From assembly GCA_005792805.1 (NCBI GenBank), contig SXQV01000201.1:1-28605 (forward strand): a stretch of 28,605 bases of DNA. The letters are read 5' to 3'. Under the pieces are notes generated by a model. That model was given only the letters and a program-made list of their open reading frames with translations, was not told the DNA's origin and made no database searches. The translations under genes were made by a program, and so were the position numbers. The stretch is from Methylococcaceae bacterium (GTDB taxonomy: Bacteria > Pseudomonadota > Gammaproteobacteria > Methylococcales > Methylococcaceae). Shown in pieces: positions 8,081 through 16,462 of the stretch; within the stretch, counting starts at the first letter, position 1; the number at the start of each line of letters is the position of its first letter.

Positions 8081-9211
8081 ATGAAGCCTACCTGGTCCAT
8101 TACTCCGCAAGGCAAAAGCGGCTTGCATCTGTCTTTTAGTGGCGACTGGTGTATGGAGCATGCCGGCCTGATGGATGTGGGCGCCATCCTGGCCGAACTG
8201 GGGCAGCCATCCGGTACCGGACCGGTGATTCTTGATGGGCAGGGTTTGGGCCGCTGGGATAGTGCATTCATGACGTTTCTTCTCGATCTGAGGCAAGGCT
8301 GCTCTGCGGGTAAGGTCTCTCTGGACGTTAGCCGGATGCCCCCGGGGGTTCGCTCCTTGCTGGATTTGGCGTCGGCGGTACCCGAAAGAGAGGGAGCCAG
8401 GCGATCGGCTTCTCGCGTGGTGTGGTTGGCCGAGATAGGTGAGGGTGCACGCAGATTTTGGGAAGACGGCCTGTTTCTGACCCGCTTCCTGGGCGAGGCG
8501 ACGCTGGCGGGGCTGGCCCTGATAGCGGGCAAGGCCCGTTTCAGGCGGATAGATTTATGGCTGCAAATTCAGGAATGCGGCCCCTCTGCCGTACCCATCG
8601 TCACCCTGATTAGCCTGTTGGTGGGTTTGATTCTGGCCTTTGTTGGGGCGGTCCAGCTTGCTATGTTCGGCGCTCAGCTTTACATCGCCGATTTGGTGGC
8701 CTTGGGCATGACGCGCGAAATGGGCGCCCTGATGACGGCCATCATCATGGCGGGCCGTTCCGGAGCGGCCTTTGCGGCCCAGATTGGCACCATGAACGTC
8801 AATATGGAGATTTCTGCCCTGAGGGTGATGGGGTTCGCACCGATGGAGTTTCTGGTGTTGCCGCGAATGCTGGCGCTGATTCTGGTTATGCCATTTCTCT
8901 GTCTTTATTCAGATCTGCTCGGCATCATCGGCGGTGGGCTGGTCAGTATCGCCTTCTTTGATATCCCGGTGACACAATTCATACATCGAACCGCCGAATC
9001 GGTTCACTTGACGGATTTCTTTATCGGTGTCTTCAAATGCGCCCTGTTTGGTGTTCTGATTGCCTTGGCCGGCTGCATGCGCGGTTTGCAATGTGGGCGT
9101 AGCGCCTCGGCGGTGGGTGATGCGGCGACCTCGGCAGTGGTGACCAGTATCGTCTTTATTGTGGTTGCGGATTCCATTGTCACGCTGGTCTGTGACCGGC
9201 TCGGAATATAA
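8081..9211 (+). CDS. mlaE: MlaE-family ABC permease with fused N-terminal STAS domain
   Basis: Inner-membrane permease of an MCE-type phospholipid transporter. Residues 3-105 form a STAS-like domain (GDWCMEHAGLMDVGAIL, then GLGRWDSAFMTFLLDL), equivalent to a separate MlaB subunit. From about 120 the MlaE domain begins with a helix preceding LIAGKARFRR. Membrane segments at about 172-200, 263-290 and the C-terminus follow, together with the family motif GRSGAAFAAQIGTMNVNMEISAL split across 225-247. ATG 8081 gives a start just before the STAS strand; the GTG at 7988 would add an unlikely 31-residue extension overlapping the TIR gene. It is divergent from the TIR gene with 147 bases between the starts. 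It heads a tight operon with the ATPase and MCE genes. Confidence 0.92.
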   Translation: MKPTWSITPQGKSGLHLSFSGDWCMEHAGLMDVGAILAELGQPSGTGPVILDGQGLGRWDSAFMTFLLDLRQGCSAGKVSLDVSRMPPGVRSLLDLASAVPEREGARRSASRVVWLAEIGEGARRFWEDGLFLTRFLGEATLAGLALIAGKARFRRIDLWLQIQECGPSAVPIVTLISLLVGLILAFVGAVQLAMFGAQLYIADLVALGMTREMGALMTAIIMAGRSGAAFAAQIGTMNVNMEISALRVMGFAPMEFLVLPRMLALILVMPFLCLYSDLLGIIGGGLVSIAFFDIPVTQFIHRTAESVHLTDFFIGVFKCALFGVLIALAGCMRGLQCGRSASAVGDAATSAVVTSIVFIVVADSIVTLVCDRLGI

Positions 9212-9225
9212 GCCTGTTTAGCACT

Positions 9226-10008
9226 ATGACAGAAGCTGTAATCACTGTGGATAATCTGACCATGGCCTATGGCGATTTCCTGATTCAGCGTGACCTCAGT
9301 TTCACGGTCAATCGGGGGGACATCTTCGTCGTCATGGGGGGCAGTGGTTGTGGCAAAAGTACGTTGCTCATGCATTTGATCGGATTGCAGACTCCGGCGA
9401 AAGGTTCGATTTTCTACGGCCAGCAGGATTTCTGGCGGGCAAATGCAGCGCAGCGGGAACAGATCATGCGACGCATCGGCGTTCTGTTTCAAAGCGGTGC
9501 GCTGCTAAGTTCTATGACCTTGGCCGAAAATATTGCCTTGCCGTTGATGGAGTTCACCTCGCTGACATCCAGGCAAATCGCCAAGATAGTTTCCTACAAG
9601 CTGGCGCTGGTCGGATTGGCGGGTTTTGAAGACTACTATCCGTCCGAAATCAGCGGGGGCATGCAGAAAAGGGCTGGTTTGGCGAGAGCCATGGCACTCG
9701 ATCCCGAGATTCTTTTTTTTGATGAACCCTCGGCCGGTTTGGACCCCATCAGCGCCAAGCTGCTCGACGACCTGATCAAGGGCTTGCGTGATAGCCTGGG
9801 TGCTACCGTGGTGATGGTTACGCATGAGCTGGCGAGTATCTTTGCGATCGGCACGAATTCGATATTTTTGGATCCGGAGAGTAAAACAGCCATTGCCGCT
9901 GGTCCCCCCCAGAAAATTTTGGCTGAATCAAATGATGCGAGGGTCATCCGATTTTTGACCCGCGATGATCCGGGAGCAGTACAACACCCATTGGAGGCAA
10001 CTTCGTGA
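9226..10008 (+). CDS. mlaF: MlaF-type ABC transporter ATP-binding protein
   Basis: ATPase that drives the MCE lipid transporter. The 260-residue protein has all the ABC motifs: Walker A GGSGCGKST (38-46), Q-loop FQSGALLS (88-95), signature SEISGGMQKRAGLARAM (140-156), Walker B ILFFDEPSAGLDP (162-174) and the H-switch VTHE (His200). The FQSGALLSSMT stretch and SGGMQKRAG variant are characteristic of the MlaF subfamily. It starts 14 bases after the permease gene, and its TGA overlaps the GTG start of the MCE gene (GTGA), showing translational coupling. Confidence 0.95.
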   Translation: MTEAVITVDNLTMAYGDFLIQRDLSFTVNRGDIFVVMGGSGCGKSTLLMHLIGLQTPAKGSIFYGQQDFWRANAAQREQIMRRIGVLFQSGALLSSMTLAENIALPLMEFTSLTSRQIAKIVSYKLALVGLAGFEDYYPSEISGGMQKRAGLARAMALDPEILFFDEPSAGLDPISAKLLDDLIKGLRDSLGATVVMVTHELASIFAIGTNSIFLDPESKTAIAAGPPQKILAESNDARVIRFLTRDDPGAVQHPLEATS

Positions 10009-11051
10009 GCAAGCCCGTAAATGCCATGGCGATCGGCGGATTTCTGATCGGTGGAATGGCCCTGCTGATCGCGGCGCTTCTGGTGTTTGGCGGCGGTCAG
10101 TTCTTCAAGCCAAAAATGCATTGGGTCGTCTATTTTGAGACCTCGTTGAACGGCCTCAATCTCGGGGCACCAGTCAAGGTGCAAGGGGTTCAGGTCGGGA
10201 TCGTGAAGGAGATCGAGTTGCAGCTGGACCGGAACAGGCAGCGGCTAATGAAGCCGGTAGTGCTGGAAATAGAGCCTTGGCGTCTGGCGTCCCCGGACGG
10301 TTCTCCCTTCGAACTATCGCTGATTCCGGGGAGCGAACGTGCTGCCGAACTCAAGAAAATGATTGCTGCCGGGTTGCGTGCGCGTCTCGAAGTGCAAAGC
10401 ATTTTGACCGGGTTGCTTTATGTCGATCTTGATTTTCATCCGGAACAGCCCGTGCGCCTGACGGGTTTGGATTATAAGAATATGCCTGAAGTGCCCTCCA
10501 TTACGCCGACAGTGGATGAGGTCAGGGCCACGCTTGAGGATGTGGTTAAAAAAATCAGAAGTATGCCGCTGGATCAGATGGTGGCTGATGTTTCGGCCAC
10601 TGTCGCAGATATTCGCAAATTGGTGGGCTCTGAAGAGACGCAAAAATCCCAGGCAGCACTGACCAAGGCTTTACAGAACGCAGAAAGTCTGCTGAGCCGG
10701 CTTGATAAGCAATTGCCCGGTTTCATTGATCGCATGAATAAAACCATGGGGAGCATCGGGCAGAGCTCGACGGACATCAGTACGACGGCTCAAGCTACGA
10801 CAGCGGCTGTGCGTGATTTGCAGACCAGCACGGGGCCGGTGATGAAGGCGGCGGAGCAGACGTTATTGAAGGCGACGGATGCACTGGAGTCGACGCAAGT
10901 TGCGGCTGGCAATATCGCTGACACCACCGCGAATGATTCAAGCCTTCAAGGGTCGGTGGTGGAATTAACCAAGGCGGCCCAATCGTTGAGAGCGCTGACG
11001 GATTATCTTGAGCGTCACCCTGACTCACTTTTGTTTGGAAAGGAAGACTGA
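10005..11051 (+). CDS. mlaD: MlaD-type MCE domain substrate-binding protein
   Basis: Periplasmic, membrane-anchored component that forms the lipid-carrying ring of MCE transporters. One N-terminal membrane helix lies at about residues 10-30. The MCE domain covers about 38-115 (WVVYFETSLNGLNLGAPVKV, then VQGVQVGIVKEIEL). The C-terminal half, from about 180 on, is rich in heptad-like Ala/Thr/Ser helices (VADVSATVADIRKL, STDISTTAQATTAAVRDLQT). At 348 residues it is longer than the ~180-residue E. coli MlaD and resembles the extended MlaD-like proteins found with auxiliary lipoproteins. The start GTG at 10005 overlaps the mlaF stop. Confidence 0.92.
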   Translation: MSKPVNAMAIGGFLIGGMALLIAALLVFGGGQFFKPKMHWVVYFETSLNGLNLGAPVKVQGVQVGIVKEIELQLDRNRQRLMKPVVLEIEPWRLASPDGSPFELSLIPGSERAAELKKMIAAGLRARLEVQSILTGLLYVDLDFHPEQPVRLTGLDYKNMPEVPSITPTVDEVRATLEDVVKKIRSMPLDQMVADVSATVADIRKLVGSEETQKSQAALTKALQNAESLLSRLDKQLPGFIDRMNKTMGSIGQSSTDISTTAQATTAAVRDLQTSTGPVMKAAEQTLLKATDALESTQVAAGNIADTTANDSSLQGSVVELTKAAQSLRALTDYLERHPDSLLFGKED

Positions 11052-11179
11052 GCGAGGCCGTGTCTTAATATCATCAGGCGATGGGTTGACTGGTCGGGGC
11101 GAGGGATCGGCATGCTAAGCTGCGGTCGCCTTAACCAGCGAACCCTGTTTGGAATCTGGCGTTTGTGGAGTGAGCAACA

Positions 11180-11803
11180 GTGAGAAAAGACGTAAATGTG
11201 GCTGGTTTCGGCAGGGTGGCCTGCTGGTGGCTGTTAATGGTTGGCCTGAGTGGATTGGGTGGGTGCTTCAGAAGCAGCGTTCCCGACCAGTTTTATATGT
11301 TGCGTGCCGCAGATGTTCCCAGTAAATCGGCCTTCTCCGGCGCAGGGCCATCAGTCGGACTTGGCCCCGTTCGGATTCCTGCCTACCTGGATCGCCCACA
11401 AATCGTGACCGCCACCTCGGCTCAGGAATACCAGCTCTCCGAGGATCATCGGTGGGCAGAGCGCTTGGATGAGAATATTGCTCGAATTTCGGCGCAGAAC
11501 CTGTCTGCGCTCATTCCGTCGGATCGTATTCTGATTCATCCTTGGCCGCGCGATCCAAAGCCTGATGTTCAAGTGGCTATTTCGATTCAGGAAATGCATG
11601 TCGATCCGCGCGGTGAGGTGCGCATGAGTGCGCTATGGTCACTGCGTCACGGCAAGAGTGACGTGGCTAATCGTAAGTTCAGCTGCCGTCTCCCCGCCTC
11701 CACGACGGATTACGCCCAAATGGTTGAGGTGGAGAGTCAGTGTTTGGCCCGCCTGAATCAGGAAATGGCCTCTGCCATCCAGAAGCTGATTTCGCCTGGC
11801 TAG
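11180..11803 (+). CDS. ABC-type transport auxiliary lipoprotein (PqiC/DUF330-like)
   Basis: Probable outer-membrane lipoprotein that partners the MCE transporter. A signal peptide ends in the lipobox GLGGC with Cys29. The mature part has the family start VPDQFYMLRA, then VGLGPVRIPAYLDRPQIVT, and ERLDENIARISAQNLSALI with a beta-rich end. The 207-residue length fits the ABC_trans_aux family. The start is GTG 11180, with GGAG nine bases upstream. It lies 128 bases after the MCE gene, so it may have its own promoter, but I could not find convincing -35/-10 pairs there. Such lipoproteins are typical fourth genes of Pqi- and Mla-like operons. Confidence 0.87.
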   Translation: MRKDVNVAGFGRVACWWLLMVGLSGLGGCFRSSVPDQFYMLRAADVPSKSAFSGAGPSVGLGPVRIPAYLDRPQIVTATSAQEYQLSEDHRWAERLDENIARISAQNLSALIPSDRILIHPWPRDPKPDVQVAISIQEMHVDPRGEVRMSALWSLRHGKSDVANRKFSCRLPASTTDYAQMVEVESQCLARLNQEMASAIQKLISPG

Positions 11804-11844
11804 CGGGATGGTTTCCAAGGGAGTCTTTGCCATGGTCCCGGCCA

Positions 11845-11864
11845 CCGCCAGAGCGCTCTGGCGG
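11845..11864. repeat. 20-base perfect palindrome, possible weak terminator
   Basis: CCGCCAGAGC is followed directly by its reverse complement GCTCTGGCGG, 42 bases after the lipoprotein stop. RNA from either strand can fold into an 8-bp stem with a GCGC loop. No T-run follows on the plus strand (GTTCCCG), so it is either an RNA-end stabilising hairpin, a Rho-independent terminator lacking a U-tract, or a protein-binding site. Confidence 0.4.
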
Positions 11865-11914
11865 GTTCCCGTACCCAGTTAAGAATCGCCGCCCGGAAAG
11901 CTGAGAAGCCTTCG

Positions 11915-12487
11915 ATGTCATTGCTAAGGTTCTTGCCCGGCATCCTTGTGCTGCAAATTTCAACGGCTACCTTGGTCTATGCGCTGATGATGCCCGAGTC
12001 GCACGATGCATTATGGATTCCCGTAACGGTGCTGGGTGGCGTCGTCAGTTTGCTTTCGGCACTCTGGTTCGGCTCTATCGCCGAGCATGTCAAGAAAGAT
12101 GCACTCGCCAGTGCCAAAACCACGCATGCCCGCGAGCGGGAAAATCTGGTGGTGACGGCCGAAATCGATAAGCGGGCGGCGCTTGAAAAGAGTCACCAGC
12201 GAATCCTCAGGGAAACGGCCCGTGCTCAATCCCAGGCTTACTGGCGGCTTGGTCTGGGTCTCACCGGATTGCTGGCTCTGGGCGGAATCATGGTGGCCAT
12301 CGAGTTCATGACCGTCGGGTTATTGATGATGGCGACGGCGGGTGGTGCATTGGGCGGTTACGTCCTGCGCTCCCGTCAGGAGCCAAGGTTGTATGGACGA
12401 GGGGATGGGCCGCCCCGATTGCTGACTGCTGCGGATATCAAGATCCTGGACGCGGGTATCAGAGAGAAAACGCTATCGGGCAAATAA
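11915..12487 (+). CDS. four-helix membrane protein with central coiled coil, unknown function
   Basis: I do not recognise this 190-residue protein. Hydrophobic segments lie at about 4-24, 33-53, 112-130 and 132-152. Between helices 2 and 3 is a charged, Ala/Lys/Glu-rich stretch (about 55-108, including AEIDKRAALEKSHQRILRET) likely to form a helical hairpin or coiled coil. The last 40 residues are soluble and contain RLYGRGDGPPRLL. The ATG at 11915 follows GAGAAG at a loose distance. It stands between the Mla-type operon and glgX in the same orientation, with 111 and 215 bases on either side, so linkage to either is uncertain. Coding is supported by its length, its coherent hydropathy pattern and the lack of a better frame. 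Confidence 0.7.
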   Translation: MSLLRFLPGILVLQISTATLVYALMMPESHDALWIPVTVLGGVVSLLSALWFGSIAEHVKKDALASAKTTHARERENLVVTAEIDKRAALEKSHQRILRETARAQSQAYWRLGLGLTGLLALGGIMVAIEFMTVGLLMMATAGGALGGYVLRSRQEPRLYGRGDGPPRLLTAADIKILDAGIREKTLSGK

Positions 12488-12570
12488 TCCGGCCTGCGTT
12501 GTTGGGGCGCGTATATTGATCGCCGAGGAGCCAATCGCTGATTGCCAGCGGCCTTGAAATTGACCGCCGG

Positions 12571-12579
12571 TGCTATCAT
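12571..12579 (+). promoter_or_regulatory. candidate extended -10 promoter for glgX
   Basis: TGCTATCAT is an extended -10 element (TGn plus TATCAT, five of six to consensus). No good -35 exists at 17 bases (GCCTTG), which such promoters tolerate. Transcription would begin near 12586, giving an mRNA leader of about 117 bases before glgX. Confidence 0.35.
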
Positions 12580-12620
12580 CCTCCGCGCCTGCCGACGTTT
12601 GAGAACCCTGGAGAGGTGGA

Positions 12621-12706
12621 GTGCATTACTCGTCCCGCTCGCTTGAGACCCTCCGGGTTTCATCATGCCGCTGAATTTGCGTGAGTTTACGATCACACTG
12701 ACATGA
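12621..12706 (+). other. two overlapping leader mini-ORFs upstream of glgX
   Basis: A 17-codon frame starts at GTG 12621 right after the purine-rich GGAGAGGTGGA and stops at 12674. It overlaps a 13-codon frame from ATG 12665 (MPLNLREFTITLT) whose TGA (12704-12706) overlaps the glgX ATG as ATGA. The glgX start itself lacks a Shine-Dalgarno, so coupled translation through these frames is possible. Chance occurrence cannot be excluded. Confidence 0.25.
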
Positions 12707-14820
12707 AGTTCGTGAAGTACCCCTTGCAACGACTGTCCTCGGTGAAGTCGTCTTTCGAGTGTTCTCCGGGTTCCCCCTTGCCCCAGGGAGTTCATCTCGT
12801 CAATGATGGCGTTAATTTCGCCTTATTCAGCCGTCACGCCACGCGCGTCTGGTTGCTCTTGTTCGAGAATGTCGCGGCGGCCCATCCTTTTCAGACAATC
12901 GAGCTGGATCCAAGGCATCACAAGACCGGTGATATTTGGCATATCCGCATCCTTGATGCTGGCCGTGGCCTGGTCTATGCCTTGCGGGTGGACGGTCCAT
13001 TCCAGCCGGAGCGTGGCCATCGGTTTGATGCCGCAAAAACACTCATCGATCCCTGCGCTACCGCACTGACCAGCCCGCAAAAACTTGATTTCGGCGCAAT
13101 CTGTCAGTCCTTGACTCCGGGTGATGTCGCCTGCCCTGATGCGCCCGCGATCGTCAAATGTCTGGTCACCGACAATGGCTTTGATTGGGAGGATGATCGC
13201 CCGCTCTACCACCCGTGGTCGGATTTGGTGATTTACGAAGCCCATGTGCGGGGTCTGACTATCTCCCCATCCTCCGGATCAAAGTCTCCAGGCACTTTTT
13301 TGGGAGTGATTGACAAGATCCCTTATCTCAAGGAACTCGGCATCAATGCCATCGAGTTCATGCCCCTGCAGGAGTTTAATCCCGGCGAAATTACCGCTTG
13401 CAACCCTGCCACCGGAGAACGGCTGACCAATTACTGGGGCTACAACACGATTGCGTTCTTTGCGCCGTATGAAGGATATGGCTCACGGCTCTATCCGGGT
13501 TGTCAGATCGATGAGTTCAAGACCATGGTCAAGGCCTTGCACAAGGCGGGTATCGAGGTGCTTCTGGATGTTGTTTTCAATCATACGGCCGAAGGTAATG
13601 AAACCGGCCCAACGCTCAGTTTCCGTGGTCTCGACAACAGCATCTTCTACATTCTTGAGGACGACAAACGCTACTACAAGAACTATTCCGGTTGCGGCAA
13701 CACGCTGAACTGCAATCACCCGGTGGTACGCAACTTCATTTTGGAGTGTCTGCGTTACTGGGTTGTGGAGATGCACGTGGATGGATTCCGGTTTGATCTG
13801 GCCTCCATCCTCGGTCGTGATCGTGACGGGAGTCTCGTGCCGAATCCGCCGTTACTGGAGCAGATCGCCGAGGATCCGATTCTGCGGGACGTGAAGCTGA
13901 TTGCCGAGGCCTGGGATGCGGGTGGCGCTTACCTGGTTGGGCGGTTTCCCGGCGAGCGCTGGTCCGAATGGAACGGCCTTTACCGTGATGACATACGCCG
14001 CTTCTGGCATGGCGATGCAGGCATGGCCGGGGCTTTTGCCAGCCGGTTGTGCGGCAGTGCCGACATTTATGAACATAGTGGCAAGGCACCCGTAAACAGT
14101 ATCAACTTTGTGACCTGTCATGATGGTTTTACGCTGGCTGATTTGGTCAGTTACGAAAAAAAGCATAATTTGGCTAATGGTGAAGATAACCGTGATGGGG
14201 CCAACGACAACTACAGTTGCAACCACGGGTGTGAGGGGGAGACAGCTGATCCGGCTATCCGGCGATTAAGAGAGCGCCAGATGAAAAACATGCTGGCTAC
14301 CTTATTTTTGTCCCGTGGGGTTCCGATGCTGCTGGGTGGTGATGAATTCTGCCGGACCCAGCGCGGCAACAATAACGCCTACTGCCAGGATAATGAAATC
14401 TCCTGGATTGACTGGTCACTGACAGAAAAAAATGCAGCTTTTTTGCGCTTTGTACGGGCGTTGATTGCCCTCAGAAAGCGGTTGCCAGTACTCTCCGTCG
14501 AGCGCTTTTACCAGTCCGATGAAATTGGCTGGTTCAATACGCAGGGCCACGAGCCAGACTGGCACCAGGAACGGGCCGTTGGCTGTCACATCCATCCTGG
14601 CCGGGGCGAACCGGAACTCTGCCTGCTTGCCAACGCCACCGCCGAACGGGTTCTGTTTCGACCGCCGGAGGCACCGCATGGCCGCTGCTGGGAGCGCTTG
14701 CTGGATACCGGCGCTGCAGAGCCGTTCGATGTCTGTGAACCAGGCCAGGGTGTGCGGATCAGGCCAGGTGATCCGGTCATCATGCTGGATCGCAGCTTCG
14801 TTTTGCTGCTGGCCCATTGA
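12703..14820 (+). CDS. glgX: glycogen debranching enzyme, GlgX type (GH13)
   Basis: Hydrolyses alpha-1,6 branch points in glycogen limit dextrins, in the cytoplasm. The 705 residues start with a CBM48-like domain (about 24-115: SPLPQGVHLVNDGVNFALFS). A GH13 barrel follows: YEAHVRGLT (178-186), LLDVVFNHTAEGNE (287-300), nucleophile Asp365 in VDGFRFDLASIL, acid/base Glu402 in LIAEAWDAGG and the third acid Asp474 in FVTCHDGFTLAD. NYWGYNTIAFFAP (243-255) and GGDEFCRTQRGNNNAYCQDN, exactly 20 residues, are typical of GlgX/TreX. Start ATG 12703 leaves about 20 residues before the CBM, as usual, but has no ribosome site. The next gene begins six bases after its stop and in the same frame, so cotranscription with the efflux genes is likely. 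No other glycogen gene is in the window. Confidence 0.95.
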   Translation: MKFVKYPLQRLSSVKSSFECSPGSPLPQGVHLVNDGVNFALFSRHATRVWLLLFENVAAAHPFQTIELDPRHHKTGDIWHIRILDAGRGLVYALRVDGPFQPERGHRFDAAKTLIDPCATALTSPQKLDFGAICQSLTPGDVACPDAPAIVKCLVTDNGFDWEDDRPLYHPWSDLVIYEAHVRGLTISPSSGSKSPGTFLGVIDKIPYLKELGINAIEFMPLQEFNPGEITACNPATGERLTNYWGYNTIAFFAPYEGYGSRLYPGCQIDEFKTMVKALHKAGIEVLLDVVFNHTAEGNETGPTLSFRGLDNSIFYILEDDKRYYKNYSGCGNTLNCNHPVVRNFILECLRYWVVEMHVDGFRFDLASILGRDRDGSLVPNPPLLEQIAEDPILRDVKLIAEAWDAGGAYLVGRFPGERWSEWNGLYRDDIRRFWHGDAGMAGAFASRLCGSADIYEHSGKAPVNSINFVTCHDGFTLADLVSYEKKHNLANGEDNRDGANDNYSCNHGCEGETADPAIRRLRERQMKNMLATLFLSRGVPMLLGGDEFCRTQRGNNNAYCQDNEISWIDWSLTEKNAAFLRFVRALIALRKRLPVLSVERFYQSDEIGWFNTQGHEPDWHQERAVGCHIHPGRGEPELCLLANATAERVLFRPPEAPHGRCWERLLDTGAAEPFDVCEPGQGVRIRPGDPVIMLDRSFVLLLAH

Positions 14821-14826
14821 TCGATT

Positions 14827-16440
14827 GTGGCCTCTTTAGCGATAAGCATTCGCCAGAGATCGCGTGTTCGCTTTTTTCTGGTTGTGGCCGCCTGCCTGAC
14901 CGCCTCCGGCTGCGAGCTGATCGGCCCTGACTTTCAGAAACCGGATAGTGACCTCGAAACCGGGTGGCTGGACCGGAAAGATCCTCGGCTCAGTTCCCGG
15001 GCCGGGGACTACCGTGCCTGGTGGAAGACTTTTGATGACCCGGTGCTGGATCGCCTGATCCAGGTAGCCTATCGGCAGAATCTCTCCCTGCGGGAAGCGG
15101 GTTTGCGGATTCTGGAAGCGCGTGCGCAGTTAGGTATTGCCGTCGGTGATTTCTACCCGCAAAAACAGCACCTGACGGGTTTTACCGACTATCTGCATTT
15201 GCCGGCCGGGGCGCCCAGTGAGCGCTTGCCCGACCAGACCGGAAATCTCGCGCCGTTCTGGTGGAGCCGTCTAGGGGTTGGAGCCAGTTGGGAGCTGGAT
15301 ATCTGGGGGAAGTTTCGCCGCGCCATTGAAGCGGCAGACGCGCAGATGCTAGCGACCATTGCCGCCTACGATACGGCGATCGTTACGCTCACCGCAGATG
15401 TTGCGACGACCTATATCCGTCTCCGGACACTTGAAAAGAAGCTGGATATTGCCAGGAACAACGTCCAGGCCCAGTTGAGTAATTTGCGGATTGCGGAAGC
15501 TAAATTCTACGGTGGTAGCTCCTCGCGGCGGGATGTCGAGCAGGCAAGGACCGTTTTGGGTGGAACCCAGGCTTCCATTCCCGCGCTGGATTCCCTGCTG
15601 CGTCAGACAAAAAATGCGCTCAGCCTGCTGCTGGGGCAACCGCCTGGTGACCTTGAAAAACCGTTGGGATCCGGGCAGCGCTATGCGCAAATTCCGGCAC
15701 CCCCGGTTCAGGTGGCCACAGGTATTCCACTGGACCTGCTGCGCCGGAGGCCGGATATCCGTGAGGCCGAATATCAGGCACAGATGCAGTCAGCCCAAAT
15801 CGGGATTGTCAAAGCCCAGCTTTACCCCGCGCTTTCCCTGAGCGGTAGTTTTTCTTTCGTTTCCTCCACCGCGAACGGCATGAGCCTGGGTGACATGTTT
15901 CAGTGGGGTAATCAGTTCTATCGTTTCGGTCCCGCCGTGCAGTGGAATATCTTCAACTATGGCCAGATCACCAATCAGGTGCGCGCCAATGATGCCCTCT
16001 TCCAGGCCACGCTGGTCAGTTACCAAAATACGGTGCTGAAGGCACAAAAAGAAGTGGAAGATGGGTTGATCGCCTTCCTGAAAGCCCAGGATTCGGCGGA
16101 GTATCTGGCGCAGAGTACGGCGGCAGCGAAGCGTTCCCTGGAGCTTGCCACACTTCAGTACAGGGAAGGCATCGCGGATTTCACCACCGTGCTGACGGCG
16201 GAACAGTCGCTGCTTTCTCAGCAGGACAATTTTGCTTCTGCCCTGGGTGACATTGCGACGGGTTTGGTCAGCGTGTACCGCGGGCTGGGTGGGGGTTGGC
16301 AGATCCGTGAAGGACAGGAGTTCATCCCCGAACCCATCAAGATCGCCATGGCCAAACGGACCGACTGGGGTGATCTGCTGTCACCGATGCCCGTACCCGA
16401 GGGGCCGGCTAAAGGCACTGTCCGAATGCCGGACTGGTAA
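14827..16440 (+). CDS. RND efflux outer-membrane factor lipoprotein (NodT/OprM family)
   Basis: Forms the trimeric outer-membrane channel of a tripartite efflux pump. A signal peptide ends in lipobox TASGC (Cys29), followed by the family start ELIGPDFQKPD. Two repeated outer-membrane-efflux units follow: WWKTFDDPVLDRLIQVAYRQ and LGVGASWELDIWGKFRR in the first, then DLLRRRPDIREAEYQAQMQS and GPAVQWNIFNYGQITNQVRA in the second. At 537 residues it is somewhat longer than usual, with a C-terminal tail after GGGWQIREGQ. The start is GTG 14827, the first possible one after the glgX stop in the same frame; no Shine-Dalgarno is visible, so it may depend on translation of glgX. It precedes the adaptor gene by 22 bases. 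Confidence 0.94.
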   Translation: MASLAISIRQRSRVRFFLVVAACLTASGCELIGPDFQKPDSDLETGWLDRKDPRLSSRAGDYRAWWKTFDDPVLDRLIQVAYRQNLSLREAGLRILEARAQLGIAVGDFYPQKQHLTGFTDYLHLPAGAPSERLPDQTGNLAPFWWSRLGVGASWELDIWGKFRRAIEAADAQMLATIAAYDTAIVTLTADVATTYIRLRTLEKKLDIARNNVQAQLSNLRIAEAKFYGGSSSRRDVEQARTVLGGTQASIPALDSLLRQTKNALSLLLGQPPGDLEKPLGSGQRYAQIPAPPVQVATGIPLDLLRRRPDIREAEYQAQMQSAQIGIVKAQLYPALSLSGSFSFVSSTANGMSLGDMFQWGNQFYRFGPAVQWNIFNYGQITNQVRANDALFQATLVSYQNTVLKAQKEVEDGLIAFLKAQDSAEYLAQSTAAAKRSLELATLQYREGIADFTTVLTAEQSLLSQQDNFASALGDIATGLVSVYRGLGGGWQIREGQEFIPEPIKIAMAKRTDWGDLLSPMPVPEGPAKGTVRMPDW

Positions 16441-16462
16441 ATAACCGTATGAGCTACTTTTC

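Noticed and set aside
11086..11118. Promoter TTGACT with TGCTAA before the auxiliary lipoprotein gene
   Set aside because: The spacer is 21 bases and the -10 match is poor.
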